Assembly: GCA_002372135.1 (NCBI GenBank)
Contig: DFIN01000012.1
Span: forward strand, 1 to 46,222
From: Bacteroidales bacterium UBA3696
GTDB taxonomy: Bacteria > Bacteroidota > Bacteroidia > Bacteroidales > Paludibacteraceae
Direction: 5' to 3'
DNA: 46,222 nt
In this document: piece by piece, positions 18,410 through 25,802 of the stretch
Position numbering within the stretch: the stretch's first letter is position 1
How the letters are laid out: each line of letters opens with the position of its first letter
Notes under the pieces: generated by a model
Databases searched by the model: none
Seen by the model: the letters and a program-made list of their open reading frames with translations, nothing else
Told to the model about the DNA's origin: nothing
Translations under genes and position numbers: made by a program

Positions 18410-19444
18410 ATGTCCCAATTCTATATCGGTATCCTTATTCTTGCCATCGGGGCTCTTGCCCACTCCTTTGCCTATGTCCCCCTCAATATGGTCAACGGCT
18501 GGTCGTGGGAATCGTTCTCCTTTGTAAAGGGTATATTCGCCTATATCTTTATCCCCTGGGCAGCCAGTATGTTGGCTTTGCCGGAAGGCTACTTGTACTT
18601 TGAGTTGTACGCCGAGGTTCCAATGTGGCAGTTGTTCTCCACGGTGGCTATGGGCAGCATGTGGGCGTTGAGCGTAGTCTTTCTGGAGAAAAGCATGTTT
18701 TACCTCGGCGCAGAAAAAGGGAAAGCCGTCTCTACGGCTATGAATGCAACCTTCGCTATTCTGCTGCCCGCCCTTATTCTCCATACCCTTTTCTTTCACA
18801 CCCATCCTGAGTGGGAATGGTCGATTGCTGTGTGGGTCGGCTGTGCTGTGATATGGGTCGGCTATCTGCTGGTCGGCAAAGCAGGCAACCGCAAAAACGT
18901 AGAAACCTATTCCCCCCAAGACGACGACCGTCGTCAATTCAATACACTCAGAGGTTGGCTCTTTGCCCTATTGGGCGGTCTGCTTGCCGCATGCCTCAAT
19001 GGCGGATTGGCTATGGGCGACGGAATCTATTTGCCCGAGACGCAGGTCGTTTATCAAGCCCTGCCGTCTATTTTCCTGATGGGAATAGGGGCTTTTGCTA
19101 CCAACACGATCTATTGCCTTGTGCTCAATGCAAAGCACCACTCGTTCAACGATTATAGCCAACCACTCATCTGGAAAACCAACCTGATTATAGCCATCCT
19201 TGTGGCAGCCTTGGAGTTTGCCCCTCTCTATGCATTGTCAGTGGGCAGGGTGTTCTTCAAGGACGCTGCATCGCTGGTGCACTATGCTTTTCCTGTTCTC
19301 CTCGTCTTTCAGACTATCTTCACCTATCCGTGGCAGTTCCTTATGCAAGAGTGGAGAGGTGCCTCCTATCAGTCCCTGAAACTCCTGTTGTGGGGCATCA
19401 TCATTCTGCTCGTGGCCGTTTTTCTGCCTGTTGCTTTGGTATAG
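18410..19444 (+). CDS. RhaT-like (L-rhamnose-proton symporter family) membrane protein
   Basis: This 344-residue protein has about ten membrane segments. The N-terminal pattern VPLNMVNGWSWESFSFVKG then FAYIFIPW is close to the start of RhaT sugar transporters, and internal ALPSIFLMGIGAFATN and YPWQFLMQEW also fit that family. The substrate is uncertain: no rhamnose catabolic genes are nearby, and the gene sits 13 bases after mntP at the end of the gyrA operon. Confidence 0.72.
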   Translation: MSQFYIGILILAIGALAHSFAYVPLNMVNGWSWESFSFVKGIFAYIFIPWAASMLALPEGYLYFELYAEVPMWQLFSTVAMGSMWALSVVFLEKSMFYLGAEKGKAVSTAMNATFAILLPALILHTLFFHTHPEWEWSIAVWVGCAVIWVGYLLVGKAGNRKNVETYSPQDDDRRQFNTLRGWLFALLGGLLAACLNGGLAMGDGIYLPETQVVYQALPSIFLMGIGAFATNTIYCLVLNAKHHSFNDYSQPLIWKTNLIIAILVAALEFAPLYALSVGRVFFKDAASLVHYAFPVLLVFQTIFTYPWQFLMQEWRGASYQSLKLLLWGIIILLVAVFLPVALV

Positions 19445-19446
19445 AT

Positions 19447-19477
19447 TTTGCAGATTATGGAATAAGTGCTACTTTTG
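19447..19477 (+). promoter_or_regulatory. promoter of the outer-membrane protein-TPR-lptC operon
   Basis: TTTG (19447-19450), 19 bases, TACTTTTG (19470-19477) is a near-perfect match to the phylum's consensus. The predicted start near 19484 leaves about 14 nt before the ATG at 19498. Confidence 0.75.
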
Positions 19478-19497
19478 CGCGATTTTTACTTGGTACG

Positions 19498-20721
19498 ATG
19501 AAAAGCAGATTCACTCGATATATCCTTTTGTTTGCCTTTGTTTGGGCAGGCTCTTTCTATATGACAGCGCAGAACGCCACTTCCTCTCCCTCTTCGCGAT
19601 ACGGATATGGCGAAATGAACGACAATGTACCTGTGGCATATCGCGGTATGGGGGGTATGACCGCCGGTTTGCGCCGAGGCTCTGTCATCAACCCCTCCCA
19701 ACCCGCCTCTTTTACGGCATGCGATAGCGTTACCTTCATGTTCGACCTCGCTGCCAGCGGACTCTATACCAACTATGCTGACAACAACGGCAGTCGCAAC
19801 CGCATCAACGGCAACCTCGAATTCGTTACCCTCCAATTCCCCATCTGGAAGCAACACATCGCTTTTTCCGCCGGTGTCGTTCCTTTCTCGGCGGTAGGCT
19901 ACGATTTTACCTTGAAAGGTACTGAAGGCGGCTACGACTATACGCTCACCTACCAAGGCGAAGGAGGAATAACCAACGTCTATGCCGGACTTAGTTTCAA
20001 CCTCTTCAACTGGGTAGCCCTTGGCGCAAATGCCTACTATATGTTCGGCGATGCCACCAATGCCGTTACCCTCGCTTTCTCCGATGCCAACCTCAACGGA
20101 ACGGTCATGTACCAAAACATGAATGTCCGCTCCTTCCGCTTCCGCTACGGAGCGCAACTCTTCCATACTTTTGCCGATCGGCATAATGTGGTGCTCGGTG
20201 CCGTGGTGGAGAACAAGCAGAACTTGCGCGGACAGTTCGTGCAGTATGAACTCGCAACCCTCGACTCCATCCGTGTACAGGAAAGCGGCTTTCAAACACC
20301 GCTCTATTATAGTGTAGGAGGCAGTTACTGCTTTGACGACCGACTGCTTGTTGCCGCCGAATACAGCAACCAACTATGGAGCGAAGCGCAGTACTTCGGG
20401 CTGACTAATATACTGAGCAACCGCTCACGATATGCCTTCGGCTGTGAGTATAGACATAATAAGCAAAGCCGACACTACGGTCAGCGTATGTTCTGGCGGG
20501 TAGGCGTTGCCGTGCAAGACTCCTATACGCAAACCAACAATAACAAGGACTTTACCGTTACGGCAGGTATGGGTTTCCCGCTTCGCACCTCGGCTACGCT
20601 CTTTAATGTCGCGCTCGAATACAATCACCGCCGCTCGGCTTCACCCATCGTCGAAAACAGCCTTCGCCTGACGCTCAATGTCGCCGTGGCAGAAAACTGG
20701 TTCTTCAAGCGCAAACTATAA
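19498..20721 (+). CDS. outer-membrane beta-barrel protein (FadL-like)
   Basis: This 407-residue protein has a signal peptide (residues 1-25, ending YMTAQ), then a conserved-looking NATSSPSSRYGYGE and repeated amphipathic beta strands to a C-terminal aromatic region ending AVAENWFFKRKL. That layout fits outer-membrane barrels of the FadL/OmpP1-like group that precede a TPR gene and lptC in Bacteroidales. The frame is open 56 codons further upstream, but that part covers the promoter and the end of the previous gene, so the ATG at 19498 is used. The transported molecule, if any, is unknown. Confidence 0.78.
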   Translation: MKSRFTRYILLFAFVWAGSFYMTAQNATSSPSSRYGYGEMNDNVPVAYRGMGGMTAGLRRGSVINPSQPASFTACDSVTFMFDLAASGLYTNYADNNGSRNRINGNLEFVTLQFPIWKQHIAFSAGVVPFSAVGYDFTLKGTEGGYDYTLTYQGEGGITNVYAGLSFNLFNWVALGANAYYMFGDATNAVTLAFSDANLNGTVMYQNMNVRSFRFRYGAQLFHTFADRHNVVLGAVVENKQNLRGQFVQYELATLDSIRVQESGFQTPLYYSVGGSYCFDDRLLVAAEYSNQLWSEAQYFGLTNILSNRSRYAFGCEYRHNKQSRHYGQRMFWRVGVAVQDSYTQTNNNKDFTVTAGMGFPLRTSATLFNVALEYNHRRSASPIVENSLRLTLNVAVAENWFFKRKL

Positions 20722-20747
20722 TCCGCAATCTTTAAATCTATCCCGAT

Positions 20748-22154
20748 ATGAAACTCAACACCCTTATTCTGATTGCCTTGTGCGCGGCTCTGCCAGCACT
20801 TGCCATCGCCAAACAGCCCAAGATGAACGTTACCGACGAGGCGGCTTCACTCTACGAGGAGGAAGACCCCACCATCACCGCTGAGTGCATCAAAAACGTG
20901 TCCGTAGTGCATACACTTGTGAAAGCCAAGCAGTTCTCCGAAGCCTACGAACCTTGGATGGCTGTCTATAACGAATGTCCCAATGCCAATAAATCCATCT
21001 ATACCGATGGCGCAAAGATTGTGGACTACCTGTATGCCAACACAACGGACGAGGCAGAAAAACAGCGTCTGGCTCAACTCGCCCTTGACATGTGCGACAT
21101 GCGTATCCGCTTCTTCGGCAGCGACACCAAGTACCCGACTGCCTATATATTGGGCGAAAAAGGATTGGAGTATTGCGAACACTTCCCCGGCGACCCCGTC
21201 AAAGACAAAGCATACCCTTGGTTCAAACAGTCGGTTACCGAACTGCAAGGTCGCTCCAAACTGACCGTGCTCGTTGAGTTCTTCCAAGTCAGTTACAATA
21301 TGTACAAGCAAGAGCCGGATAAATACGGTGAGCAGTTCATCAACGACTACTCGCTCGTAAGCAGCCTCATCCAGCAGCAGGCTGCCGACCATACCAACAA
21401 GAACGCCTCCGCTGCCGCACAGCAAAAAGACTATGTGGACAACCTCTTTGCCGTTTCCGGAGCCGCTAACTGCGACCAACTCGACCGCCTCTATGCCGGC
21501 TATGTCGCTGCCAACAAAGAGAACATGGAGAACCTGCAAAAAGTAATGAATCTCTATAAGAAAGTGCGTTGCACCGAATCTGATGTCTATTTTGCCGCGT
21601 CCGAGAGTGCCCACAAGATGCAACCCTCCGAAGAGTCTGCAGCCGGCTGTGCCCGCATGTGCATGAAAAAAGAGGATTGGAAAGGTGCTATCAAGTATTA
21701 TGAGGAAGCCATCTCTCTCATCGAAGAAGAAGACGATGACGACAAAGATGATTATCTCTTCAATATAGCCTCTATCTATTTCGATAAACTGAAGAACTAT
21801 GTCGAAGCACGCCGCTATGCGCGTATGAGCCTCGAAGTGGTCCCCTCACAAGGACGTTGCTATCTGCTCATCGGTATGTGCTACGCCGCCGCCAGACCCT
21901 ATTCGGAAAGTGAGTACGGTGCCAAAGCCGCTATCCTCAACAAAACAGTCTTCTGGGCGGCTGTGGATAAGTTTCAGACTGCCAAACAGGTGGACCCCAC
22001 TTGCGCGGACGATGCCAACAAACTGATTAGTTCCTATTCCAAGTACTTCCCCACCAAGGAGGATATGTTCGACCTCCCGGGTGAATTTGGAGAAGGTACA
22101 TTTATCGTAGGTGGCTGGATCAACGAAAGAACCATTTGCCGTGCTGCCCATTAA
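20748..22154 (+). CDS. TPR-repeat secreted protein
   Basis: This 468-residue protein has a signal peptide (about residues 1-21, ending LAIAK), long helical segments with TPR character, clearest at about residues 300-380 (DWKGAIKYYEEAISLIEE, then YLFNIASIYFDKLKNYVEA), and an acidic EEEDDDDKDD linker. It lies 26 bases after the barrel gene and overlaps lptC, so it is part of an envelope-biogenesis operon. A scaffold or assembly role at the periplasm or outer membrane is inferred; no catalytic motif is visible. Confidence 0.82.
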   Translation: MKLNTLILIALCAALPALAIAKQPKMNVTDEAASLYEEEDPTITAECIKNVSVVHTLVKAKQFSEAYEPWMAVYNECPNANKSIYTDGAKIVDYLYANTTDEAEKQRLAQLALDMCDMRIRFFGSDTKYPTAYILGEKGLEYCEHFPGDPVKDKAYPWFKQSVTELQGRSKLTVLVEFFQVSYNMYKQEPDKYGEQFINDYSLVSSLIQQQAADHTNKNASAAAQQKDYVDNLFAVSGAANCDQLDRLYAGYVAANKENMENLQKVMNLYKKVRCTESDVYFAASESAHKMQPSEESAAGCARMCMKKEDWKGAIKYYEEAISLIEEEDDDDKDDYLFNIASIYFDKLKNYVEARRYARMSLEVVPSQGRCYLLIGMCYAAARPYSESEYGAKAAILNKTVFWAAVDKFQTAKQVDPTCADDANKLISSYSKYFPTKEDMFDLPGEFGEGTFIVGGWINERTICRAAH

Positions 22155-22707
22155 ACGTATATACATAGCAGGTGCCGTACTCTTTTGTACAGCACCTGCT
22201 TTGTTTATGGGGTGCTCGTCGTCCCATCGGCAATCCGTCCAAGTCATTACCGACCGCGCCGCTACCCCCATCCTCGCTGCTGATAGCGTAACGACGCTCA
22301 TTTCCGATTCGGGCGTAGTGCGCTATCGCATCTCCGCGCCACAATGGCAGATTTTCGACAAAGCACAACCCTCCTATTGGGAGTTTGCACAAGGTATTTA
22401 CCTCGAGGAGTTTGACGAACAACTGGCGGTGCAGGCTTCCCTGCGAGCCGATTATGCCAAGTACCTCGACCAGGAAGAAAAATGGATTCTCACCGGCAGG
22501 GTCATCGCCCTCAACGAACAAGGCGAACAGTTTGAAACCGAACAACTCGTCTGGGTGCAACCCGAGCAGCGTATCTTCTCCGACTCCGCTATCACCATCA
22601 CACGCCAAGCATCGGTCATTCAAGGTATAGGCTTCGAGAGCAACCAAACCATGACCCGCTACACTATCCTCAACCCCACCGGCTTCTTCCCCATCGAGGA
22701 CGAATAA
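22141..22707 (+). CDS. lptC: LptC-like LPS export lipoprotein
   Basis: This protein of about 188 residues begins with a lipoprotein signal (lipobox FMGC) and continues with beta strands matching the LptC periplasmic domain: SGVVRYRISAPQWQIF and an ending IQGIGFESNQTMTRYTI, the typical strand where LPS-bridge subunits stack. LptC connects the inner-membrane LPS ABC transporter to LptA. A GTG at 22141 gives a signal of normal length and a 14-base overlap with the TPR gene; an in-frame ATG at 22111 is possible and would give 198 residues with a 44-base overlap. Position after the barrel and TPR genes is usual for Bacteroidales. Confidence 0.82.
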   Translation: MLPIKRIYIAGAVLFCTAPALFMGCSSSHRQSVQVITDRAATPILAADSVTTLISDSGVVRYRISAPQWQIFDKAQPSYWEFAQGIYLEEFDEQLAVQASLRADYAKYLDQEEKWILTGRVIALNEQGEQFETEQLVWVQPEQRIFSDSAITITRQASVIQGIGFESNQTMTRYTILNPTGFFPIEDE

Positions 22708-22807
22708 CCTCTTCCTATTCAGGTCTTCCAATTAACCGATCCTCTGTCATTGCGGAATAATCTGAAATACAGTGGAGTACAAAACTAAACTGTCTTATTT
22801 TGCAAAA

Positions 22808-24253
22808 TTATCCCATTCGGTCAGGCAGTTCGGCGAATAGATCGTCGCTCGTAAGCGACGAATGGACAATGGATAGATGATTACCATCTTTCAGACCGTA
22901 TGGTGTAACAAAGGTATGTACCACTCCGCGGGACACCTTATTCACTTCCATAAATAGTTGCCTGCGCTCGTTGAGCCGCTCGGCATAATCTTTCGTGAGA
23001 GCATACTTGCCGGCTGCAAACTTCATCTCACATAGGTGAATGATCTTGTCCACCCGCGAAATAACCAAATCCACTTGAGCACCTTTTCGCGGATCGTCTT
23101 TGGGCGGATTGTATCGCCACGAAGATACGGCAGTGGCTATGCCCGATATGCCGAGACCATATTTCAGGTGCGGCAAATGGCGAAGACATAGTTCTTCAAA
23201 CGAATAGCCCTCCCATGCCGCTACGCTCCTATCCTGAAAATGATGTTGCCAGTATTGCTCATCGCGTGTGCGGTTGTCTTTGATATACCGAAAATAAAAC
23301 AATGTGTAGAAGTCGCACAAGCGATACAAGGTTTGTTTGGTCTTGTTTCCGTATTGTGAGTAGGATAATACAAAGTCACATCGTTCCAAATTATCCAGCA
23401 TCTTGCTCAGCCCCCCGCCCGAATAGCCGGTACCGGCTGCTATTTCCGACTTCGTAAATCCCTCTCGCTTGGAGGATAAAAACTGTACGATAGTGATATA
23501 TCTGTCTGCCTGTTTGAATAAGGCATTGTATAGTTCGTTGAACTCATCGTTTAATATCGCACCCATACGGAAGAACAAGGCATCGACATTCTCTATCAAA
23601 CTTAAATTACGTTGAAGCAGACTAAGATAGTAAGGAACACCTCCTATTATCATATATAGTTGCATGATTTGATAGTCATCCCAGTCAAACCCATTGGCTC
23701 TCAGATAGGCTTTACATTCGCTTAAGTAGAAGGGACGGAGATATATCCTTCGTGTGATTCGATTGTGCAAGCCGCCTTTATTGTCCTCCAATTTCTCCTT
23801 CATCCATGCGGAGGCACTGCCACAGGCTATGAATACTATATCATCCCTATTCTGAACCCAATTCGCCCAAAAGTACTCCAACTCACTCACAAAATCGCTC
23901 TTTTGCGTGTCTATCCACGGCATTTCGTCAAAAAATAGCACTTTGCGTTGTTCTTTTGTCGTCTCTATATAGGATTCCAATGCGAGAAAAGCCTCGTGCC
24001 AATTAGCCAATGGAGCAAGGTTTTTGCGGCTATACTGCTCCAATGTCTCGCGAAAGTATTGAAGCTGCGTTTGGTTGTTCTTGCCGTGCGCACCTACATA
24101 ATGAAAGGTGTAGGTGTCTTTGAAGAAACTGCGAACCAAGAAGGTCTTGCCAACCCTGCGGCGACCATAGATGACCACCAACTCCGATTTTTGAGATTGC
24201 ATCGCACTATTCAGTTCGTTTATTTCTGCCGTTCTGCCTATTAGATTTTCCAT
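22808..24253 (-). CDS. AAA ATPase with DUF234-type nuclease-like C-terminus
   Basis: This 481-residue protein has a P-loop GRRRVGKT at residues 30-37, a Walker B KVLFFDE ending at Asp109-Glu110, a winged-helix-like part at about 265-330 (FTKSEIAAGTGYSGGGLSKML), and a C-terminal PD-(D/E)XK-like pattern (AQVDLVISRVDKIIHLCEMKF). It belongs to the archaeal-type ATPase/DUF234 families that are abundant and mobile in Bacteroidales; their function is largely unknown, with DNA or toxin-related roles proposed. It stands alone, convergent to lptC, with its own promoter at 24347-24377. It is intact, unlike the related remnants at 37272-38493. Confidence 0.85.
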   Translation of the reverse strand: MENLIGRTAEINELNSAMQSQKSELVVIYGRRRVGKTFLVRSFFKDTYTFHYVGAHGKNNQTQLQYFRETLEQYSRKNLAPLANWHEAFLALESYIETTKEQRKVLFFDEMPWIDTQKSDFVSELEYFWANWVQNRDDIVFIACGSASAWMKEKLEDNKGGLHNRITRRIYLRPFYLSECKAYLRANGFDWDDYQIMQLYMIIGGVPYYLSLLQRNLSLIENVDALFFRMGAILNDEFNELYNALFKQADRYITIVQFLSSKREGFTKSEIAAGTGYSGGGLSKMLDNLERCDFVLSYSQYGNKTKQTLYRLCDFYTLFYFRYIKDNRTRDEQYWQHHFQDRSVAAWEGYSFEELCLRHLPHLKYGLGISGIATAVSSWRYNPPKDDPRKGAQVDLVISRVDKIIHLCEMKFAAGKYALTKDYAERLNERRQLFMEVNKVSRGVVHTFVTPYGLKDGNHLSIVHSSLTSDDLFAELPDRMG

Positions 24254-24346
24254 ATCCTTTGTCTGGTTATGTCGTTTTGTCCCTTCTGTTCATGAATTTC
24301 CGGACGGTTTCTACGTCTCCGAACGATTTCTGCATTTCTGCACGCA

Positions 24347-24377
24347 CAAAAGTACTATACCTATTTGACTCCACCAA
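24347..24377 (-). promoter_or_regulatory. promoter of the AAA ATPase gene
   Basis: On the minus strand a TTG (24375-24377) is followed after 20 bases by TACTTTTG (24347-24354). The predicted start near 24340 gives a leader of about 87 nt, which contains two copies of a CCGRACGRTTTC motif (24300-24311 and 24319-24330, plus-strand reading). Confidence 0.6.
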
Positions 24378-24388
24378 GCCTGTTTGTG

Positions 24389-24492
24389 CGTTTTTTGTCC
24401 AAATCGTATGTTTTTACCCCACATTTGGACGAAAAACCATCGTTTTTTGTCCAAATCGTATATTTTTACCCCACATTTGGACGAAAAACGAT
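24389..24492. repeat. two tandem 52-bp palindromic repeats
   Basis: Two adjacent 52-base copies (24389-24440, 24441-24492) differ at only two bases. Each contains GTCCAAAT and ATTTGGAC separated by 18 bases, flanked by T5 and A5 runs. The stem extends to 16 pairs with one T-G wobble in the second copy and 15 in the first. An open frame running through them on the plus strand (24259-24543) is a product of the repeats and is not taken as a gene. Confidence 0.9.
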
Positions 24493-24535
24493 GAACCTAC
24501 AGGACGCAGAGCCTGCCTACAACGACCCCGCAAAC

Positions 24536-24577
24536 GCAGATAGCGGAATAACTCGTGTGAGCCATTCCGCTATCTGC
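24536..24577. repeat. long perfect inverted repeat (14-bp stem)
   Basis: GCAGATAGCGGAAT at 24536-24549 is exactly repeated in inverse at 24564-24577. The 14-base loop contains a further CTC-GTGT-GAG mini-hairpin. No T run follows on either strand, so a simple terminator is unlikely. Confidence 0.88.
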
Positions 24578-24580
24578 TAT

Positions 24581-24616
24581 ACTTTTCAGTAGTAAAATGT
24601 TCAGGCTACTAAAAGT
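24581..24616. repeat. inverted repeat with 11 paired bases and one bulge
   Basis: ACTTTT-C-AGTAG (24581-24592) pairs with CTACTAAAAGT (24606-24616), leaving a single bulged C and a 13-base loop. It begins 22 bases after the stop of the small peptide gene on the minus strand and could cap its transcript. Confidence 0.8.
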
Positions 24617-24637
24617 AACCTATCAAACAAATCAAGC

Positions 24638-24775
24638 CTAGTCAAAAGGTTTTGTGTTATCTGTTTGATTACCACCACCCTCCGTCTCTGTATAATTTGG
24701 ACCAGTGGATGTTCCCATCAATGCCTGCATTACTACTGCATAAAATTTCGTTTCGGGGTACATGTACTTTTTCAT
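24638..24775 (-). CDS. 45-residue MKK-Y-x-x-P small peptide
   Basis: The peptide starts MKKYMYPETKFYAVVMQALM, goes on to a Gly/Thr/Asn-rich tail, and ends KPFD. This matches a very common but uncharacterised class of short Bacteroidales peptides (MKK-Y-x-x-P start, a hydrophobic middle ending in LM, then a Gly-rich tail). The frame is open further upstream, but the upstream part would contain the promoter, so the ATG at 24775 is used; it fits a leader of about 27 nt. The function is unknown. Hairpins follow directly downstream. Confidence 0.62.
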   Translation of the reverse strand: MKKYMYPETKFYAVVMQALMGTSTGPNYTETEGGGNQTDNTKPFD

Positions 24776-24808
24776 AGTTGTTGAGGAGTTTGTGTGATTA
24801 ATACGCCG

Positions 24809-24840
24809 CAAAAGTAGTACACTTTGTGTATCCCACCAAA
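24809..24840 (-). promoter_or_regulatory. promoter of the small peptide gene
   Basis: On the minus strand TTTG (24837-24840), 20 bases, TACTTTTG (24809-24816) matches the consensus well. The predicted start is near 24802. This supports the short peptide frame and argues against a longer minus-strand frame that runs through the promoter. Confidence 0.68.
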
Positions 24841-25031
24841 TGTTTTTCACTTTTTTTTGCACAATTTCCGTTTTTTTGACAACTATGGACAGATGTTCCG
24901 TATTCTTGAGAAATTTTGTAAATAAAATACGAATTTGAGCAGACTAAATGCGCAGAAACTCCTCTATGTTTTGCGGCGTAACCACACTGAATTTCGCAGT
25001 CGGGTAGGTGGTCGTGAATTCCGACTAAAAA

Positions 25032-25067
25032 TATGACTTTTGCGGAATTGATTCCTGAAAAGTCATA
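25032..25067. repeat. inverted repeat in the gap before mraZ
   Basis: TATGACTTTT (25032-25041) is exactly inverted at 25058-25067, with an inner GGAA-TTGA-TTCC hairpin. Between the peptide promoter and mraZ (24841-25318) no convincing gene is seen; the gap holds this hairpin, a 12-bp tandem repeat, the TGGGG pair and the mraZ promoter. Confidence 0.82.
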
Positions 25068-25177
25068 CTCTATTTTTGAACATGTTATTTTTGCCCCACT
25101 ATTACCCACATTGTGTATAATGCCAATAAGTCGCAAGAAATGAGGATTATATAAAGAATAGAAATTGTTAGATGAAT

Positions 25178-25201
25178 GTTGAAAACTTTGTTGAAAACTT
25201 T
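25178..25201 (+). repeat. 12-bp tandem repeat upstream of mraZ
   Basis: GTTGAAAACTTT occurs twice head to tail (25178-25189, 25190-25201), immediately before the TGGGG pair. Confidence 0.85.
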
Positions 25202-25205
25202 TTTG

Positions 25206-25220
25206 TGGGGAATTGTGGGG
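25206..25220 (+). promoter_or_regulatory. candidate MraZ operator (TGGGG-N5-TGGGG)
   Basis: Two TGGGG copies lie 10 bases apart (25206-25210, 25216-25220). E. coli MraZ binds TGGGN direct repeats spaced by 5 bases upstream of its own gene, so spacing and sequence fit. The pair abuts the -33 position of the mraZ promoter, suitable for repression. Binding in this organism is inferred. Confidence 0.5.
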
Positions 25221-25239
25221 TAACTATCAAATTATACGT

Positions 25240-25247
25240 TACCTTTG
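25240..25247 (+). promoter_or_regulatory. -7 box of the mraZ/dcw promoter
   Basis: TACCTTTG matches the -7 consensus. No good TTTG is seen 19-20 bases upstream, where GGGG of the second TGGGG lies, so an activator or weak basal activity is possible. The predicted start near 25254 gives a leader of about 65 nt that contains CTAAACAATCG twice. Confidence 0.55.
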
Positions 25248-25318
25248 CGGCGGATTTTTAAGAAAAAAACGACTAAACAATCGCTAATCGACCGCTAAAC
25301 AATCGTCAATCTACCGTC

Positions 25319-25792
25319 ATGCTTGACAATACATTCATAGGACGCATACCCGTTAAGTCGGACGAGAAAGGGCGCATCTTTGTGCCCGCTACTTTTCGCC
25401 GCATACTCAAGGAGATGAACTCGGCGCGCATCATCATGCGCCGCGACACCGACAACGAGTGCCTCATCTTCTATCCCGAGCAGGTATGGAACAAGAAAGT
25501 GAATGACCTCCGGCAGGCGTTGGACGAGTGGAATGCGGACGATCAACTCATCCTCATGCAGTTCATGGCGGAAGCCGAATGTTTGGAAACGGATACCCAA
25601 GGACGCGTACTGATTACCAAACCCAACCTCCAATTGCTCGGCGCCAAGCAAGACCTGCTCTTTGTGGGAATGTTAGACCGCTTCGCCCTTTGGGCTGCCG
25701 ATAGTTTCAACGCCAAATGCAGCAACCAGCGCGCCCTCGCCGACCAAATACGCGAACGCATCAACCGCACCAAACAACAAAACAACTGCTAA
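25319..25792 (+). CDS. mraZ: division/cell-wall cluster regulator MraZ
   Basis: This 157-residue protein has two SpoVT/AbrB-like DNA-binding halves, visible as DEKGRIFVPATFR (residues 15-27) and DTQGRVLITKPNLQLLG (92-108). MraZ forms a ring-shaped multimer and represses its own operon in E. coli. It is first in the dcw cluster as usual and lies 10 bases before rsmH. The candidate operator directly upstream supports autoregulation. Confidence 0.95.
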   Translation: MLDNTFIGRIPVKSDEKGRIFVPATFRRILKEMNSARIIMRRDTDNECLIFYPEQVWNKKVNDLRQALDEWNADDQLILMQFMAEAECLETDTQGRVLITKPNLQLLGAKQDLLFVGMLDRFALWAADSFNAKCSNQRALADQIRERINRTKQQNNC

Positions 25793-25802
25793 ACCATCGT
25801 CT

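Noticed and set aside
24389..24492. CRISPR array
   Set aside because: Only two directly abutting copies with no unique spacers and no cas genes; it is a tandem palindromic repeat.
24259..24543. 94-codon plus-strand frame in the repeat region
   Set aside because: Its sequence is mostly the translated 52-bp tandem repeat and it runs antisense through the ATPase promoter.
24798..25136. 112-codon minus-strand frame between the peptide gene and mraZ
   Set aside because: It contains the promoter of the peptide gene and the 25032-25067 hairpin and has unusual cysteine-rich composition with no family resemblance.
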